64,000 bases of DNA from positions 124,001-188,000 of the forward strand of contig CACBIM010000001.1 in assembly GCA_902539295.1 (NCBI GenBank). Reading direction: 5' to 3'. Positions 1-9,738 of this stretch are shown piece after piece. How positions within the stretch are numbered: the stretch's first letter is position 1; every line of letters begins with the position of its first letter. The notes beneath the pieces were generated by a model. That model was not told the origin of the DNA, searched no databases, and worked only from the letters and a program-made list of their open reading frames with translations. Origin of the DNA: an uncultured SAR116 cluster alpha proteobacterium (GTDB lineage: Bacteria; Pseudomonadota; Alphaproteobacteria; Puniceispirillales; GCA-002684695). The position numbers were made by a program, and so were the translations under genes.

Positions 1-1
1 T

Positions 2-1948
2 AGAAATATTCCAAGGGGGGAGGAAGATATTGTTATGCTTAATATTGAAGGGAAAAGTTTTAAACAATTAACTGTTCCTGAAGTAAGAGAGAATGACTGG
101 AACCATGGGGGTACTACGGCTGACTTAGATAATGACGGTTTCGTGGACATTTTGCCTTTAAGTGAGGGTGAAAAAGAATTTACTGTTCCACTAAAGAGTG
201 TAGGTGGAAAAAGTTTTGAATTAGGAAAACATGAATACTCTAAAGATATAAGTTATTATTTAACAAGTGACATAGATGCTGGAGATATCAATAAAGATGG
301 CTTCCAAGATTTTGTTGTAGCCGTAACAGAAAATCGTTCAAGAACTCCCTCAGATAATAATAAAATTGGTACTTTAAGAGTAATTTTTGGAGATGGTGAT
401 TTTGATTTTTCAAATAATATTGAACTTAAGTTTGGAACCATTTGGCTAACCGATGAACAGGGTAAACAAATTGTAAATCAATTTGAAGGAAATATGAAGG
501 CAGGAGCAAATCATGATGCGTCTAAAATTATTACAGGAACATCAAATGTTGAATTATTAGATGTTGACGGTGACGGCTATTTAGACGTATTAGAGGGTCA
601 GTATCATACAGTTTCTGGGTTGTGGTCAGGAAGTGGTTTTAAGTTTTATCGATATAACCAAGATGGAAATTGCTTTGAAGATGCAACTGATAAATTTTTT
701 CCTAATCAGTTCACAAATAGAAACATAAAAGATAATTTTTTCACTGCATATATTCATAATTTTAGGATGCAGGATATTAATGATGACGGTTTTAACGATT
801 TAATTCTTCAAACTGATGGTGGATCTGAGCAAAAATGGGATAATAATTTTGATAATGAAGGTTACCCATATATTTTTATAAATCACGATAATAAAAAGTT
901 CTTACCTGTAAAATATTTAAATAACCATTTTTCATCTTTGTCTGATGTTGATGATTTGGTACCTGGTGATTTTAATGGTGATGGAAAAATAGATCTTCTT
1001 GTATTTACTCGTAATAATATTCAAAAATTAAGAGTTCTTCTAAATGATGTAGATTCCTCAAAGATTATTAAGCCTGAAAACCTATTTAATGAAAATAAGA
1101 CATGTGACTTTGAATTTGAAAGAAACTTAACAAATATGACAGATGGAATTTCAAAAATAGCTGACGGATCATTAAAAGTTGAGGATGGAAAAGTTACTTT
1201 TACTTATGAGAATTGGAGAACGGGTTTAGATATTTATTATGAACAAATATTACAAAATGAAAGTAACATGCTTTTAGATACCAATGGGAATTTTGCTGGT
1301 TATCTTCCTATATATCCAGCTTTTGAAAATGCCCAAAAACAGCTATTATTCTTTGATGACAAAGTAAAAGAAATTGGATCACCTTCTTCTCCCGAAAGAG
1401 AAATTCATTGGATTAATAATAAAAATTCAGAAATATACTTCAAAATCTCAAATTGTGGTGAAGAAGATAAAAATAATAAAAGTAATAGTACGAAAAGCAA
1501 TACTATGCAAAATATCTCAAATGAAACAAATAATTTAAATTTCAAAATACCAGACAATAAGTATCAATCAAACTTGACTTGCACTTTTGGAATTGAACGA
1601 TTTTTAATTAGAGAAAATGAAAGAAACATTATATCTGAAGGAAAATTTAATATTTCAAATGGCCGATTAGAATTTTTTAATGAAGAATGGAGGACGGGAG
1701 GAAATAATAAAAATGAGAAAATATTAAATGAGGAAGCTGATATTTACATTTCATCAAATGGAGATTTGCATGGTAGAGTACCAATTTATACCATGTTTGG
1801 TGATAATCGATTAAAGGTACTTGCCTTAAATGGAGAATTTAAAAGTTATAATAATAATTATATTTTGGAGGGAGAAAATAATGTAAATATCCCAAACTCA
1901 ATGAAAAATTTTGAGTTAAAAATTATTGTTACTAATTGTGACAAATAA
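2..1948 (+). CDS. FG-GAP/VCBS repeat protein, 5' partial
   Basis: The reading frame is open to the window edge, so the N-terminus is missing; ATG codons at 35 are internal to a continuing repeat. Numbering from 35, at least five Asp-rich calcium-binding loops of the FG-GAP/VCBS type appear (LDNDGFVD near 31-38, INKDGFQD near 85-92, VDGDGYLD near 177-184, INDDGFND near 248-255, FNGDGKID near 313-320), as in beta-propeller surface or secreted proteins. Two copies of a further domain of about 120 residues follow (about 357-474 and 515-636). Each opens with Thr-Cys, contains an EEWRTG/ENWRTG core and a G-x-PIY motif, and closes with Asn-Cys, suggesting one disulfide per copy. Role is probably extracellular binding; the ligand is unknown. 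Confidence 0.8.
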   Translation, partial: RNIPRGEEDIVMLNIEGKSFKQLTVPEVRENDWNHGGTTADLDNDGFVDILPLSEGEKEFTVPLKSVGGKSFELGKHEYSKDISYYLTSDIDAGDINKDGFQDFVVAVTENRSRTPSDNNKIGTLRVIFGDGDFDFSNNIELKFGTIWLTDEQGKQIVNQFEGNMKAGANHDASKIITGTSNVELLDVDGDGYLDVLEGQYHTVSGLWSGSGFKFYRYNQDGNCFEDATDKFFPNQFTNRNIKDNFFTAYIHNFRMQDINDDGFNDLILQTDGGSEQKWDNNFDNEGYPYIFINHDNKKFLPVKYLNNHFSSLSDVDDLVPGDFNGDGKIDLLVFTRNNIQKLRVLLNDVDSSKIIKPENLFNENKTCDFEFERNLTNMTDGISKIADGSLKVEDGKVTFTYENWRTGLDIYYEQILQNESNMLLDTNGNFAGYLPIYPAFENAQKQLLFFDDKVKEIGSPSSPEREIHWINNKNSEIYFKISNCGEEDKNNKSNSTKSNTMQNISNETNNLNFKIPDNKYQSNLTCTFGIERFLIRENERNIISEGKFNISNGRLEFFNEEWRTGGNNKNEKILNEEADIYISSNGDLHGRVPIYTMFGDNRLKVLALNGEFKSYNNNYILEGENNVNIPNSMKNFELKIIVTNCDK

Positions 1949-2016
1949 CTTAAAATAAATTATGGAATTATATTTATAAATAATTAAATTAAAATAGATA
2001 AATTGTTTAAAATGTT

Positions 2017-3846
2017 ATGAGTGAAAATGTAGTCAAATTAGAAAATAACTTTAATCAAGCTATAGAACGCAAAATTGCTGTAATATTTGTTACTGATGTT
2101 GTGGGCTTTAGTAAATTAATGGAAATTAATGAAGATGAAACATTAAAAAGTTTTAGAGCTTGTAGAGACTTACTAGATAAATTATTTACTGAACACGGTG
2201 GTAGAGTTTTTAATACAGCAGGAGATTCTGTTTTAGCAGAATTTCAAAGTGCTGTTTCTGCAGTTGTATGTGCGAATGAATTTCAAAAACTTTTAAAAGA
2301 GCGAAATAACTCTGTTTCGGATGATGCTAAAATGAGCTTTAGAATTGGCCTTAATATGGGTGATGTCATAGTCGAGGGAGAAAACCTTTACGGTGATGGT
2401 GTTAACGTTGCAGCTAGACTAGAAGCTCTCTCCCAACCAGGTGGCGTTTGTTTGTCAAAAAGCATAATGGATTTTGTTAATAAAAAAACAGAGTTACTAT
2501 TTAATGATTTAGGCGAACAGAAAGTTAAAAATACTCTTGTCCATGCATTTGATTTAGAAAATCCCGACCTTGAAAAACGATCAAATATAGATGAAAATAC
2601 TGCTGCTGCTGCATCTGCAAAGATTATTGAAGGTAGTGTTCCTCCAACAATTGCTGTTTTACCTTTTGTAAATCTAAGTACTGATCAGGAACAAGAATTT
2701 TTCGCTGATGGCATCACTGAAGATACAATATCTTATTTTTCAAAATCTAAGACATTTCCTGTTGTTTCTATAAATTCAGTCATGAAATATAAAAACTCTA
2801 AAGACGCAACTAAAGACATAGCAAAAGATTTGAATGCTAATTATCTGGTGCAGGGCAGTATTCGAAAAGGTGGAAATAAAGTAAGAATTTCAGCTAAACT
2901 TACCGATGCATTAGAAGATACTCAAATATGGTCTCAAACTTGGGATAGATCTTTAGATGATGTATTTGAAGTTCAGGATGAAGTGTCACAAAAAGTCTCA
3001 GCACTAGCTTTACCTGCAATAATTACTAATGAACAAAATACATTAAATAGTAAGGATTTGAAAATTTTTAGTGCATGGGATGAGTTTCTTCATTCATTAA
3101 ATTCTTATGACAAAAGTGGTGAAGCTAAAAACATTGAAGAGAAAATCAAACATGTCTACGAAGCTATAGAGCATGCAGAAAAATCTATTGCACTAGATAA
3201 AAATTTAACAGACGCATATAACGTTCTTGCTTCTTGCTTGTTCTTTTTAAGATTAGAATCTTCTCTTCAACATGATCGTGAGAAAAATGAAACGAGATTC
3301 AGAGAGGTCTCGGAGAAAAGTTATAGTCTCGATCCCAATAATCCTGATTCTGTGATGAATATGGCATTTTTGTTTAGAATCTCAAATGATGAAACAAAAT
3401 ATAAGGAATTTGTAAATAAAGCTGTTGAAATAAACCCTCATCATTCGAGATCACTTCAAGCAAAAGGTATGCTTTATTTAAATGAGTGTGATTATGATAA
3501 TTCTATTGATTTTTTAAATAGGGCTCATGAGATCAATCGTAAAGGAGTTCCATTTTATGAAACAATGCTTTTATTTTGTCATCTTGGAAAGAATGATTGG
3601 ATAAGTGCCAACCAATCTGTAGATAGAAGCATGCGTGAGAATGATCATAGTAGATTTCATGCTTTTAAAGCTATTGTTTTAGCACATGAAGGTAAAATTG
3701 AAGAAAGTAAAGAGTGGCTTAAAAAATACCAGGAAAATAGACCTGAAATAAAGACCCTAGATGATTATGAGCAAGTAGTTCCACAAATTAATCAAGAAGT
3801 AAAAGACATTCTCTTGAATGGGATGATAAAAGCTGGTCTTAAATAA
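2017..3846 (+). CDS. Class III adenylate/guanylate cyclase with TolB-like and TPR regions (copy 1)
   Basis: 609 residues. The N-terminal cyclase homology domain (about 18-180) has both metal-binding aspartates (D27 in TDVVGFS and D70 in AGDSVLAEF) and the NVAARLEAL motif that carries the transition-state Asn/Arg, so it should make a cyclic nucleotide. A TolB-like domain follows (about 209-325, starting PPTIAVLPF and including FADGITED), then helical TPR-type repeats to the C-terminus. There is no transmembrane segment. It lies 68 bp after the VCBS gene on the same strand, with no terminator seen between them. The first 180 residues are very close to the copy at 38904; the copy at 49618 is more diverged. 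Substrate preference (ATP or GTP) was not determined. Confidence 0.9.
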   Translation: MSENVVKLENNFNQAIERKIAVIFVTDVVGFSKLMEINEDETLKSFRACRDLLDKLFTEHGGRVFNTAGDSVLAEFQSAVSAVVCANEFQKLLKERNNSVSDDAKMSFRIGLNMGDVIVEGENLYGDGVNVAARLEALSQPGGVCLSKSIMDFVNKKTELLFNDLGEQKVKNTLVHAFDLENPDLEKRSNIDENTAAAASAKIIEGSVPPTIAVLPFVNLSTDQEQEFFADGITEDTISYFSKSKTFPVVSINSVMKYKNSKDATKDIAKDLNANYLVQGSIRKGGNKVRISAKLTDALEDTQIWSQTWDRSLDDVFEVQDEVSQKVSALALPAIITNEQNTLNSKDLKIFSAWDEFLHSLNSYDKSGEAKNIEEKIKHVYEAIEHAEKSIALDKNLTDAYNVLASCLFFLRLESSLQHDREKNETRFREVSEKSYSLDPNNPDSVMNMAFLFRISNDETKYKEFVNKAVEINPHHSRSLQAKGMLYLNECDYDNSIDFLNRAHEINRKGVPFYETMLLFCHLGKNDWISANQSVDRSMRENDHSRFHAFKAIVLAHEGKIEESKEWLKKYQENRPEIKTLDDYEQVVPQINQEVKDILLNGMIKAGLK

Positions 3847-3872
3847 TGCTTAAAGATAGATTATATATTAAT

Positions 3873-3949
<77 letters not shown>

Positions 3950-3997
3950 ACGTAAATAGTTTTAAACATTAATTTTATAGATTATTCAAGTATTTTA

Positions 3998-4444
3998 TTA
4001 GTTTAAATTTATTATTCTTGAGTGATCGTACAAATTAAATTTCTTGGATGAACCGGCAATGAGTTCTAAAACATACTTTGATGGTTTTAAAGATTGAATA
4101 TTATCTAATGAATAAGGAATAGTATTTTCTTGAACATTTATAAAATAGCCATTTTTATCAAAAAAAATGATATCTAGTGACAATGGTGTATTTTTCATCC
4201 AAAAATTTCTGTAAGCTTCGTCATTCCAAATAAAAAGCATCCCTGTTCCCTCAGGAATGTCTGTTCTGCCCATAAAACCTAATGATCTAAGTTTATCATT
4301 ATCAGCCACTTCAACCGTAAATTTTTTAAGCTCATTATTTGAATTAGAAATTAGTAATTCTTTCTTTAGAAACTCTGCAGAAGAACATAAAGAATAAAGA
4401 AAAAATAATACAAAGCTTAATGAAAATAATGGCTTACTGCTCAT
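3998..4444 (-). CDS. DUF192 family exported protein
   Basis: 148 residues with an N-terminal hydrophobic signal peptide (about 1-23, likely cleavage after CSSA). The mature part matches the DUF192 pattern: LGFMGRTDIPEGTGMLF, then the conserved FWMKNTPLSLDIIFFD stretch and a C-terminal VLELIAGSS. The biochemical function of this family is not established; members are usually small periplasmic or envelope proteins. The start overlaps the end of the upstream antiporter gene by 11 bp, so the two are probably co-transcribed and translationally coupled. tRNA-Pro(TGG) follows on the same strand. Confidence 0.85.
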   Translation of the reverse strand: MSSKPLFSLSFVLFFLYSLCSSAEFLKKELLISNSNNELKKFTVEVADNDKLRSLGFMGRTDIPEGTGMLFIWNDEAYRNFWMKNTPLSLDIIFFDKNGYFINVQENTIPYSLDNIQSLKPSKYVLELIAGSSKKFNLYDHSRIINLN

Positions 4445-5693
4445 TATGATATCGTTTTATTAAGCTCTCTATTGTTAATCCTTGTATCAAAATTGAAAAT
4501 ACAACAACTGCGTAAGTCGCCGTTAAAATTATGGGTTTTATATCACTTTCTGGAAGAGAGAGTGCAAGTGCAATAGATATGCCTCCTCTCAAGCCTGCCC
4601 AAGTCAAAATAAGAATTTCACCCTTCTCTTTCGCTATTATTGGATTGAGTAGATTTAATGGTAATGACACAGCAATTAATCTTGCTAGAACTGCGACAAG
4701 AACACAAATAATGCTTAAGCTTAGGATATTAAGTTCTGCTGACAATACAATAACTTCAAAGCCTATGAGAACAAATAATGCTGCATTTAATATTTCATCA
4801 ATTAAGTGCCAAAAATCTGTAACATGTTCTCTTGTTTTTTCACTCATTGCGAATTGCCTTCCAGTGTTTCCAATGAATACGCCTGCAACAACCATAGCAA
4901 TTGGACCTGAAATATGTAGATTTAAAGCAATAGAATACGCGCCCATGACAAGTGCTAAAGTAGCAATTACCTCTAATACGTAGTCGTCCATAGACCTTAA
5001 AAGCAAGAAAGTTAGATAACCAGCCACAATGCCAAGTAGTGCACCACCAAATGCTTCTTTTACAAAAAGACCTAAAATCGCATTTGCATCCATTGCTCCA
5101 TGTCCGCCGTGGCCTGTAGAACTGCCAAATGCTATAGTAAGTAAAACAGAAAAAATTACTACCGCAACTCCATCATTAAAAAGGCTCTCACCTCCAATAA
5201 TTGCTTCAAGTCTTTTAGGTACTTTTAATCTTTTTAGAAGACCTAATACTGCAACTGGATCAGTCGGAGTGACAATTACACCAAAGATTAGGCAATAAAT
5301 ATATTCGATGTTAAATCCAAATAATTGTGTTAGATAATAAAAACACGTCCCATTGATAAAAGTTGATAATATAACTCCAAAAGTTGCAAGAATTGAAACA
5401 TGCAATTTTGCCTTCATTAGGTTATTCAAGTCTACATGTAAAGCTCCAGCAAAAAGAAGAAAGCTCAGCATTCCATTCATTAGAGTTCGATTGAAGTCAA
5501 TTGCATCCAACCAGTTCTTAATAGTTTCTGACATTTGAAGAGATGGAATTACAGCTTCGATTAAAAGAACGCCTAAGCCAGAAATAAGAGCGATTAAAAC
5601 CAAACCAACAGTAAGAGGTAACTTTAAGTATTTATGATTTAAAAAACCAAATATAGAAACAAAAACTAATATAATTGCAGGAAGTTCAAGCAT
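4434..5693 (-). CDS. CPA1-type Na+/H+ antiporter (NhaP-like)
   Basis: 419 residues, very hydrophobic, with about 12 membrane segments. The family's ion-binding signatures are present: TPTDPVAVLG (D145) and GESLFNDGVAVV (N173-D174, the Asn-Asp pair typical of electroneutral NhaP/NHE antiporters). It should exchange cytoplasmic Na+ (or K+) for protons across the inner membrane. There is no long cytoplasmic C-terminal tail, so it is a short bacterial form. It is the first gene of a two-gene unit with the DUF192 gene and is divergent from the Mrp operon across a 152-bp AT-rich spacer, which places two sodium/proton systems back to back. Confidence 0.88.
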   Translation of the reverse strand: MLELPAIILVFVSIFGFLNHKYLKLPLTVGLVLIALISGLGVLLIEAVIPSLQMSETIKNWLDAIDFNRTLMNGMLSFLLFAGALHVDLNNLMKAKLHVSILATFGVILSTFINGTCFYYLTQLFGFNIEYIYCLIFGVIVTPTDPVAVLGLLKRLKVPKRLEAIIGGESLFNDGVAVVIFSVLLTIAFGSSTGHGGHGAMDANAILGLFVKEAFGGALLGIVAGYLTFLLLRSMDDYVLEVIATLALVMGAYSIALNLHISGPIAMVVAGVFIGNTGRQFAMSEKTREHVTDFWHLIDEILNAALFVLIGFEVIVLSAELNILSLSIICVLVAVLARLIAVSLPLNLLNPIIAKEKGEILILTWAGLRGGISIALALSLPESDIKPIILTATYAVVVFSILIQGLTIESLIKRYHNEQ

Positions 5694-5845
5694 ATTGACC
5701 TCTTTAAGGATTTAAAATTTCTCTTAAATTATATTATTTTTTTATAAAATAAAAATATATTTTATTTAAATATGTAAGTGTTGATTTAAATTTGAAAAAT
5801 ATATAAAAATAAACAAAAATTTAATTAATATTTCAATTCTCATTA

Positions 5846-6325
5846 ATGATTATAAAAGCCCTCTTTTTATTTGTATTTTATTTTGTGATATGGTTGCTTT
5901 TATCTGGTCATTACGACCCCCTTCTTCTTACATTAGGAGTTCTAAGTTGTATTACTTGCTTGTATGTAACGTGGAAGGCTAAATTTATTGATGAGGAAGG
6001 ATTACCTCTACATCTTTTGATTAGATTACCAATTTACACTGTTTGGCTTTTTAAGGAAATTATTAAAGCAAATATTGATACGGCAAAAATAATAATTTTA
6101 AATAATCCTGACCCTCAAAACTTTAGGGTCAAATCTTCTCAAAAGACGGAAGCTGGCAAGGTTACTTATGCAAATTCTATTACCCTTACTCCAGGGACAG
6201 TTACAACAGAACTAGACGGTGATGTTTTAGAGGTTCACGCTTTATCTTCAGATATGGCTGATGATGTCAAAAGTGGAGCAATGGATAAAAAAGTATCTTG
6301 GCTAGAGGGAAATAAGAATGTTTGA
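5846..6325 (+). CDS. mnhE: Mrp antiporter subunit E (MnhE)
   Basis: 159 residues. Two N-terminal hydrophobic segments are followed by the MnhE pattern, including RLPIYTVWLFKEIIKANIDTAK and the C-terminal SITLTPGTVTTELDGDVLEVHAL (parts of one continuous conserved region). It is a small inner-membrane subunit of the multi-subunit Na+/H+ antiporter. It is the first gene of the operon; the next gene starts 8 bp before its stop. No strong Shine-Dalgarno is visible before the ATG, so initiation may depend on the A/T-rich leader. Confidence 0.9.
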   Translation: MIIKALFLFVFYFVIWLLLSGHYDPLLLTLGVLSCITCLYVTWKAKFIDEEGLPLHLLIRLPIYTVWLFKEIIKANIDTAKIIILNNPDPQNFRVKSSQKTEAGKVTYANSITLTPGTVTTELDGDVLEVHALSSDMADDVKSGAMDKKVSWLEGNKNV

Positions 6326-6578
6326 GCTGAGTCTGTTAATATGTGGCTTAGCAGTTATTCTGTGCCTTTGGAGAGTTGCGCTTGGACCAACAGCCTATGA
6401 TCGTATACTAGCTGTAAATGCAGTTGGCAGCCTAGTTATAATAGGAATAACTTTGCATGGGTTCTTTATGGGAAGACCAGAGTTTATCGATATCGCAATT
6501 CTTTATGCCTTAATCAATTTCATTGGAACAATCGCAATATTAAAATTGTTTAGTGAAAATAAAAACAAGAAAAACTAA
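6318..6578 (+). CDS. mnhF: Mrp antiporter subunit F (MnhF)
   Basis: 86 residues with three predicted membrane helices. The loop RVALGPTAYDRILAVNAVG is the hallmark of MnhF/PhaF. The start overlaps mnhE by 8 bp and the stop lies 1 bp before the mnhG start, so the genes are tightly coupled. It is a structural subunit of the Mrp complex in the inner membrane. Confidence 0.9.
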   Translation: MFELSLLICGLAVILCLWRVALGPTAYDRILAVNAVGSLVIIGITLHGFFMGRPEFIDIAILYALINFIGTIAILKLFSENKNKKN

Positions 6579-6579
6579 G

Positions 6580-6918
6580 ATGGATACATTAATAAATTTA
6601 ATTTCATTTATATTTATTTTTATCGGATCGATTACTATTTTAATCGGCAGCTTAGGACTATTAAGATTACCTGACGTTTTTTCAAGAATTCACGCAGTAG
6701 GAATGATTGATACTGCTGGAATTGGTTTTATAATTTTTGGGCTTCTTATTTACTCTGGATTTACTATTGTTTCTATAAAGCTTTTAATTTTAGGTTTTGT
6801 TTTAATTTTCACTAGCCCTATTTCTGGTCACGCTGTTGCTATTTCAGCTAAAAAAACTGGCTTAGAGCCTATAACTAAAAAATCTGTTTACAACTCTAAA
6901 AAGGCAAATAATGGCTGA
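6580..6918 (+). CDS. mnhG: Mrp antiporter subunit G (MnhG)
   Basis: 112 residues from the ATG at 6580. I chose this start because it directly follows the mnhF stop and because the extra residues of a longer frame from 6553 are Lys-rich and lie inside mnhF. Three membrane helices and the MnhG motif GSLGLLRLPDVFSRIHAVG with the following DTAGIGFIIFG are clear. It overlaps the next gene by 8 bp. Confidence 0.9.
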   Translation: MDTLINLISFIFIFIGSITILIGSLGLLRLPDVFSRIHAVGMIDTAGIGFIIFGLLIYSGFTIVSIKLLILGFVLIFTSPISGHAVAISAKKTGLEPITKKSVYNSKKANNG

Positions 6919-7453
6919 ATTTTTAATAAACGGTTTCCTTATTTTTTTGTTAGCAATTATAGCTGTCGTAGCTATACGAAGTATTAAAATTTTCTCAACA
7001 GTTATGCTAGCAGGAGCATATTCACTTATTTGTGCGATTATTTTTGTTAGTTTAGATGCAGTTGATGTTGCTTTTACAGAAGCAGCGGTCGGCGCTGGAT
7101 TATCTACAGTTCTGTATATTGCTGCAATGAGACATCTCCCAAAAAGAGAAAAAGTGGTTAATGATAATACTATATTTGCTTTCATAGTTTGTTTTGGTGT
7201 TGGGTGTTTGCTTATTTGGGCAAGTTTTGATCTACCTGTTATTGGAGATCCAATGGCTCCTATTCATCAGCACGTTGGACCTTACTATATATCAAACACT
7301 AAACCAGACATGGGAATACCAAATTTAGTAACTGGTGTGCTGGCTAGTTATAGAGGCTACGATACCCTTGGAGAAACAGTTGTTATTTTTACAGCTGGTC
7401 TTGGTGTTTTGTTATTGCTGGGTGATGGTAAAAATAGAGATAAAAATGAATGA
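6911..7453 (+). CDS. MbhD/MbhE-like membrane subunit (C-terminal part of MrpA as a separate protein)
   Basis: 180 residues. The N-terminal half matches the DUF4040/MbhD membrane domain (VMLAGAYSLICAIIFVSLD, then DVAFTEAAVGAGLSTVLYI). The C-terminal part has the NLVTGVLASYRGYDTLGET motif that in standard Mrp complexes lies at the end of MrpA. Here this region is split from the large antiporter-like subunit, as in archaeal Mbh-type and several group-2 Mrp operons. It overlaps mnhB by 8 bp (ATGAATGA). Confidence 0.82.
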   Translation: MAEFLINGFLIFLLAIIAVVAIRSIKIFSTVMLAGAYSLICAIIFVSLDAVDVAFTEAAVGAGLSTVLYIAAMRHLPKREKVVNDNTIFAFIVCFGVGCLLIWASFDLPVIGDPMAPIHQHVGPYYISNTKPDMGIPNLVTGVLASYRGYDTLGETVVIFTAGLGVLLLLGDGKNRDKNE

Positions 7454-7871
7454 TGATCCAATTTTAAGAGTATGCACTAAAATCATAGTGGGACCAATAA
7501 TTCTATTTGGTTTATATGTCCAATTTCATGGAGATTATGGTCCAGGCGGTGGTTTCCAAGCAGGAGTAATTGTAGCTGCTGGTTTTATTTTGCATTCTCT
7601 TATATTTGGATTGAAAGAAGGAAGAAAACTGATTTCAGAGAGATTAAATTTATTTATAATGATATTAGGTGTAATTTTATATGGTGGGGTTGGTTTAGTT
7701 TCCATTTATTATGATGCTGAATACTTAAATTATAGCATTCTCGCTCATGACACTAAACATGGACAACATATTGGTATTTTATTAATTGAATTTGGTGTTG
7801 GATTAACTGTTGCTGGAGTTATGCTCATACTTTTTCATTTATTTTCATCATGGCAAGGTGAAGATAAATGA
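7446..7871 (+). CDS. mnhB: Mrp antiporter subunit B (MnhB)
   Basis: 141 residues from the ATG at 7446, chosen because it overlaps the previous stop in an ATGAATGA junction; a frame extending back to 7335 would run deep inside the upstream gene. MnhB features include ICTKIIVGPIILFG-like and GDYGPGGGFQAGVIVAAGF motifs and four membrane helices. It overlaps mnhC by 4 bp (ATGA). Confidence 0.9.
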   Translation: MNDDPILRVCTKIIVGPIILFGLYVQFHGDYGPGGGFQAGVIVAAGFILHSLIFGLKEGRKLISERLNLFIMILGVILYGGVGLVSIYYDAEYLNYSILAHDTKHGQHIGILLIEFGVGLTVAGVMLILFHLFSSWQGEDK

Positions 7872-8239
7872 TACACGGTATACTTGGAATTTGGAATTAC
7901 TGGATAGTCATTATTTTAATGATGACAGGTTTGTTTATAGTTATTTCAAGACACAATCTCGTAAAAAAGATGGTTGGATTAACAATTTTTCAAACAAGTG
8001 TTTTTTTGTTCTATATTTCATTAGGAAAAGTCCAAGGAGGAACAGCTCCTATTTTAACTGGATATAAAGACAGTTTATATTCCAATCCATTGCCTCATGT
8101 TTTAATACTAACTGCCATTGTTGTTGGAGTAGCGACTACTGCTCTTGGGTTAGCTCTTATTTTAAGAATTAAAAGTGAATATGGCACTATTGAAGAAAAT
8201 GAAATTGCTAAACTTAATACAGAAGAAAACTCTAAATGA
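7868..8239 (+). CDS. mnhC: Mrp antiporter subunit C (MnhC, NuoK-like)
   Basis: 123 residues, three membrane helices, related to NuoK of complex I. The family segment DPLPHVLILTAIVVGVATTALG is present here as NPLPHVLILTAIVVGVATTA. Start and stop overlap the neighbours by 4 bp each (ATGA), consistent with equimolar translation of complex subunits. Confidence 0.92.
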   Translation: MIHGILGIWNYWIVIILMMTGLFIVISRHNLVKKMVGLTIFQTSVFLFYISLGKVQGGTAPILTGYKDSLYSNPLPHVLILTAIVVGVATTALGLALILRIKSEYGTIEENEIAKLNTEENSK

Positions 8240-9738
8240 TAGATTTAATAGCAATTGAAAATCATTTACCGGCTTTGCAAGTTGTTATCCCTCTCCTTTT
8301 AGCTCCGTTTGCTATCTTAGTTTCTTTGCCTTTTTTATCTTGGCTTGTAGCTTTATTTGGATCTCTATTTTGCTTATATTCATCAGTCTCATTATTTTTC
8401 CATGTGTCTGAATTTGGTAAAATTAATTATTTTATGGGCGGGTGGTTGCCTCCATACGGAATAGAATATGTGATTGATGACGCTTCTTCATTCATGATTG
8501 TATTAATCTCATTGATGGGTGTATTTGCAACGATATTTGCTTATCAATCCTTGAAAAAAGAAATTAATAAAAAGTCGCAATCAAAAGTTTATGGAATGTG
8601 GTTGCTTGCATTGGGTGGTTTACTTGGATTGGTTACTACTGGAGACGCTTTTAATCTTTTTGTTTTCTTAGAAATTTCATCTTTGTCATCAGTTACTTTG
8701 GTTGCATTAGGTTCAAAAAATGACAAGAGAGCCTTAACAGCAGCATTTAATTATCTTTTAATTGGAGCTGTAGGAGCTACTTTTTATGTTATTGGGGTAG
8801 GATTATTATATTCTGTCACTGGCACTCTGAATATTGCTGACTTAACTATTAAAATTTCAGAGCTTACAGGTAATAATTCTGTTAAAGCAGGTATTAGCTT
8901 TATAATAATTGGATTAATGGTAAAAGCTGCTATTTTTCCATTGCATATATGGCTTCCATCAGCTTACACATTTGCGCCTTCTGCTGTTGCTGTTCTTTTG
9001 ACAGCAACAGCCACAAAAGCTGCTCTTTATGTATTAGCGAGAATATTGTTTACTCTTCTTTTTAATGCTGATGATTTTACAGTTATTATTCTACAATGGG
9101 TATTATTGCCTGCATCAATTGTTGCTATATTTTTTGGGACTATAAGAGCTATCTTTGAGAAAGATATTAAAAAACTTCTTGCTTTTTCTTCTTTATCTCA
9201 AATCGGTTATATAACAATTGGCCTTACACTTGGTACAGCATCTGGTATTATGGCCTCTTTTATTCATATAGCTAATCATTCAATGATGAAAGCTGCCTTA
9301 TTTATGGGAATTGGAGCTATTTCTATTCAACTAAACAAGAGTATAAATGTTGATGACCTGAAAGGTTTGTCAAAAAGTATGCCTGTAACATCTATTTCTT
9401 TGACTGTTGTTATTTTAAGTCTATTAGGCATTCCACTTACAATAGGTTTTATATCAAAAGTATATTTACTTAAGGCAGTATTTAGTCATGGTAACTGGCC
9501 AATTTTATTTATTATTGTTCTGACAAGTTTTTTAGCTCTTGGGTATGCTTGGCAAATGATTGAAAATATATGGATGAAGCAACCTGGTGATACGACCTTA
9601 ACAATAAAAGATGATCCTAAAATTTATATTCCACTGGTTGTTTTAGCTGTATTTAATATAATATTCGGTATTTATGCTTATCCAATTGTTAATTCAGCCT
9701 TCAATGCTTCAGCTGCTATTTTTTGGAAGGCTTTATAA
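8236..9738 (+). CDS. mnhD: Mrp antiporter subunit D (MnhD, proton-conducting membrane transporter)
   Basis: 500 residues, about 14 membrane helices, of the NuoL/M/N-MrpA/D family. Key channel residues are recognisable: the Glu in GDAFNLFVFLEISSLSS, the Lys in GLMVKAAIFPLHIWLPSAY, and the Lys in LLTATATKAALYVLAR. It should form one of the ion-translocating channels of the antiporter. It follows mnhC with a 4-bp overlap and its stop overlaps the next ATG (TAATG). Confidence 0.9.
   Translation: MIDLIAIENHLPALQVVIPLLLAPFAILVSLPFLSWLVALFGSLFCLYSSVSLFFHVSEFGKINYFMGGWLPPYGIEYVIDDASSFMIVLISLMGVFATIFAYQSLKKEINKKSQSKVYGMWLLALGGLLGLVTTGDAFNLFVFLEISSLSSVTLVALGSKNDKRALTAAFNYLLIGAVGATFYVIGVGLLYSVTGTLNIADLTIKISELTGNNSVKAGISFIIIGLMVKAAIFPLHIWLPSAYTFAPSAVAVLLTATATKAALYVLARILFTLLFNADDFTVIILQWVLLPASIVAIFFGTIRAIFEKDIKKLLAFSSLSQIGYITIGLTLGTASGIMASFIHIANHSMMKAALFMGIGAISIQLNKSINVDDLKGLSKSMPVTSISLTVVILSLLGIPLTIGFISKVYLLKAVFSHGNWPILFIIVLTSFLALGYAWQMIENIWMKQPGDTTLTIKDDPKIYIPLVVLAVFNIIFGIYAYPIVNSAFNASAAIFWKAL

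Noticed and set aside
7810-8067. 85-residue frame overlapping mnhB and mnhC
   Set aside because: It lies fully across two clear Mrp subunit genes in another frame and shows no family motif.
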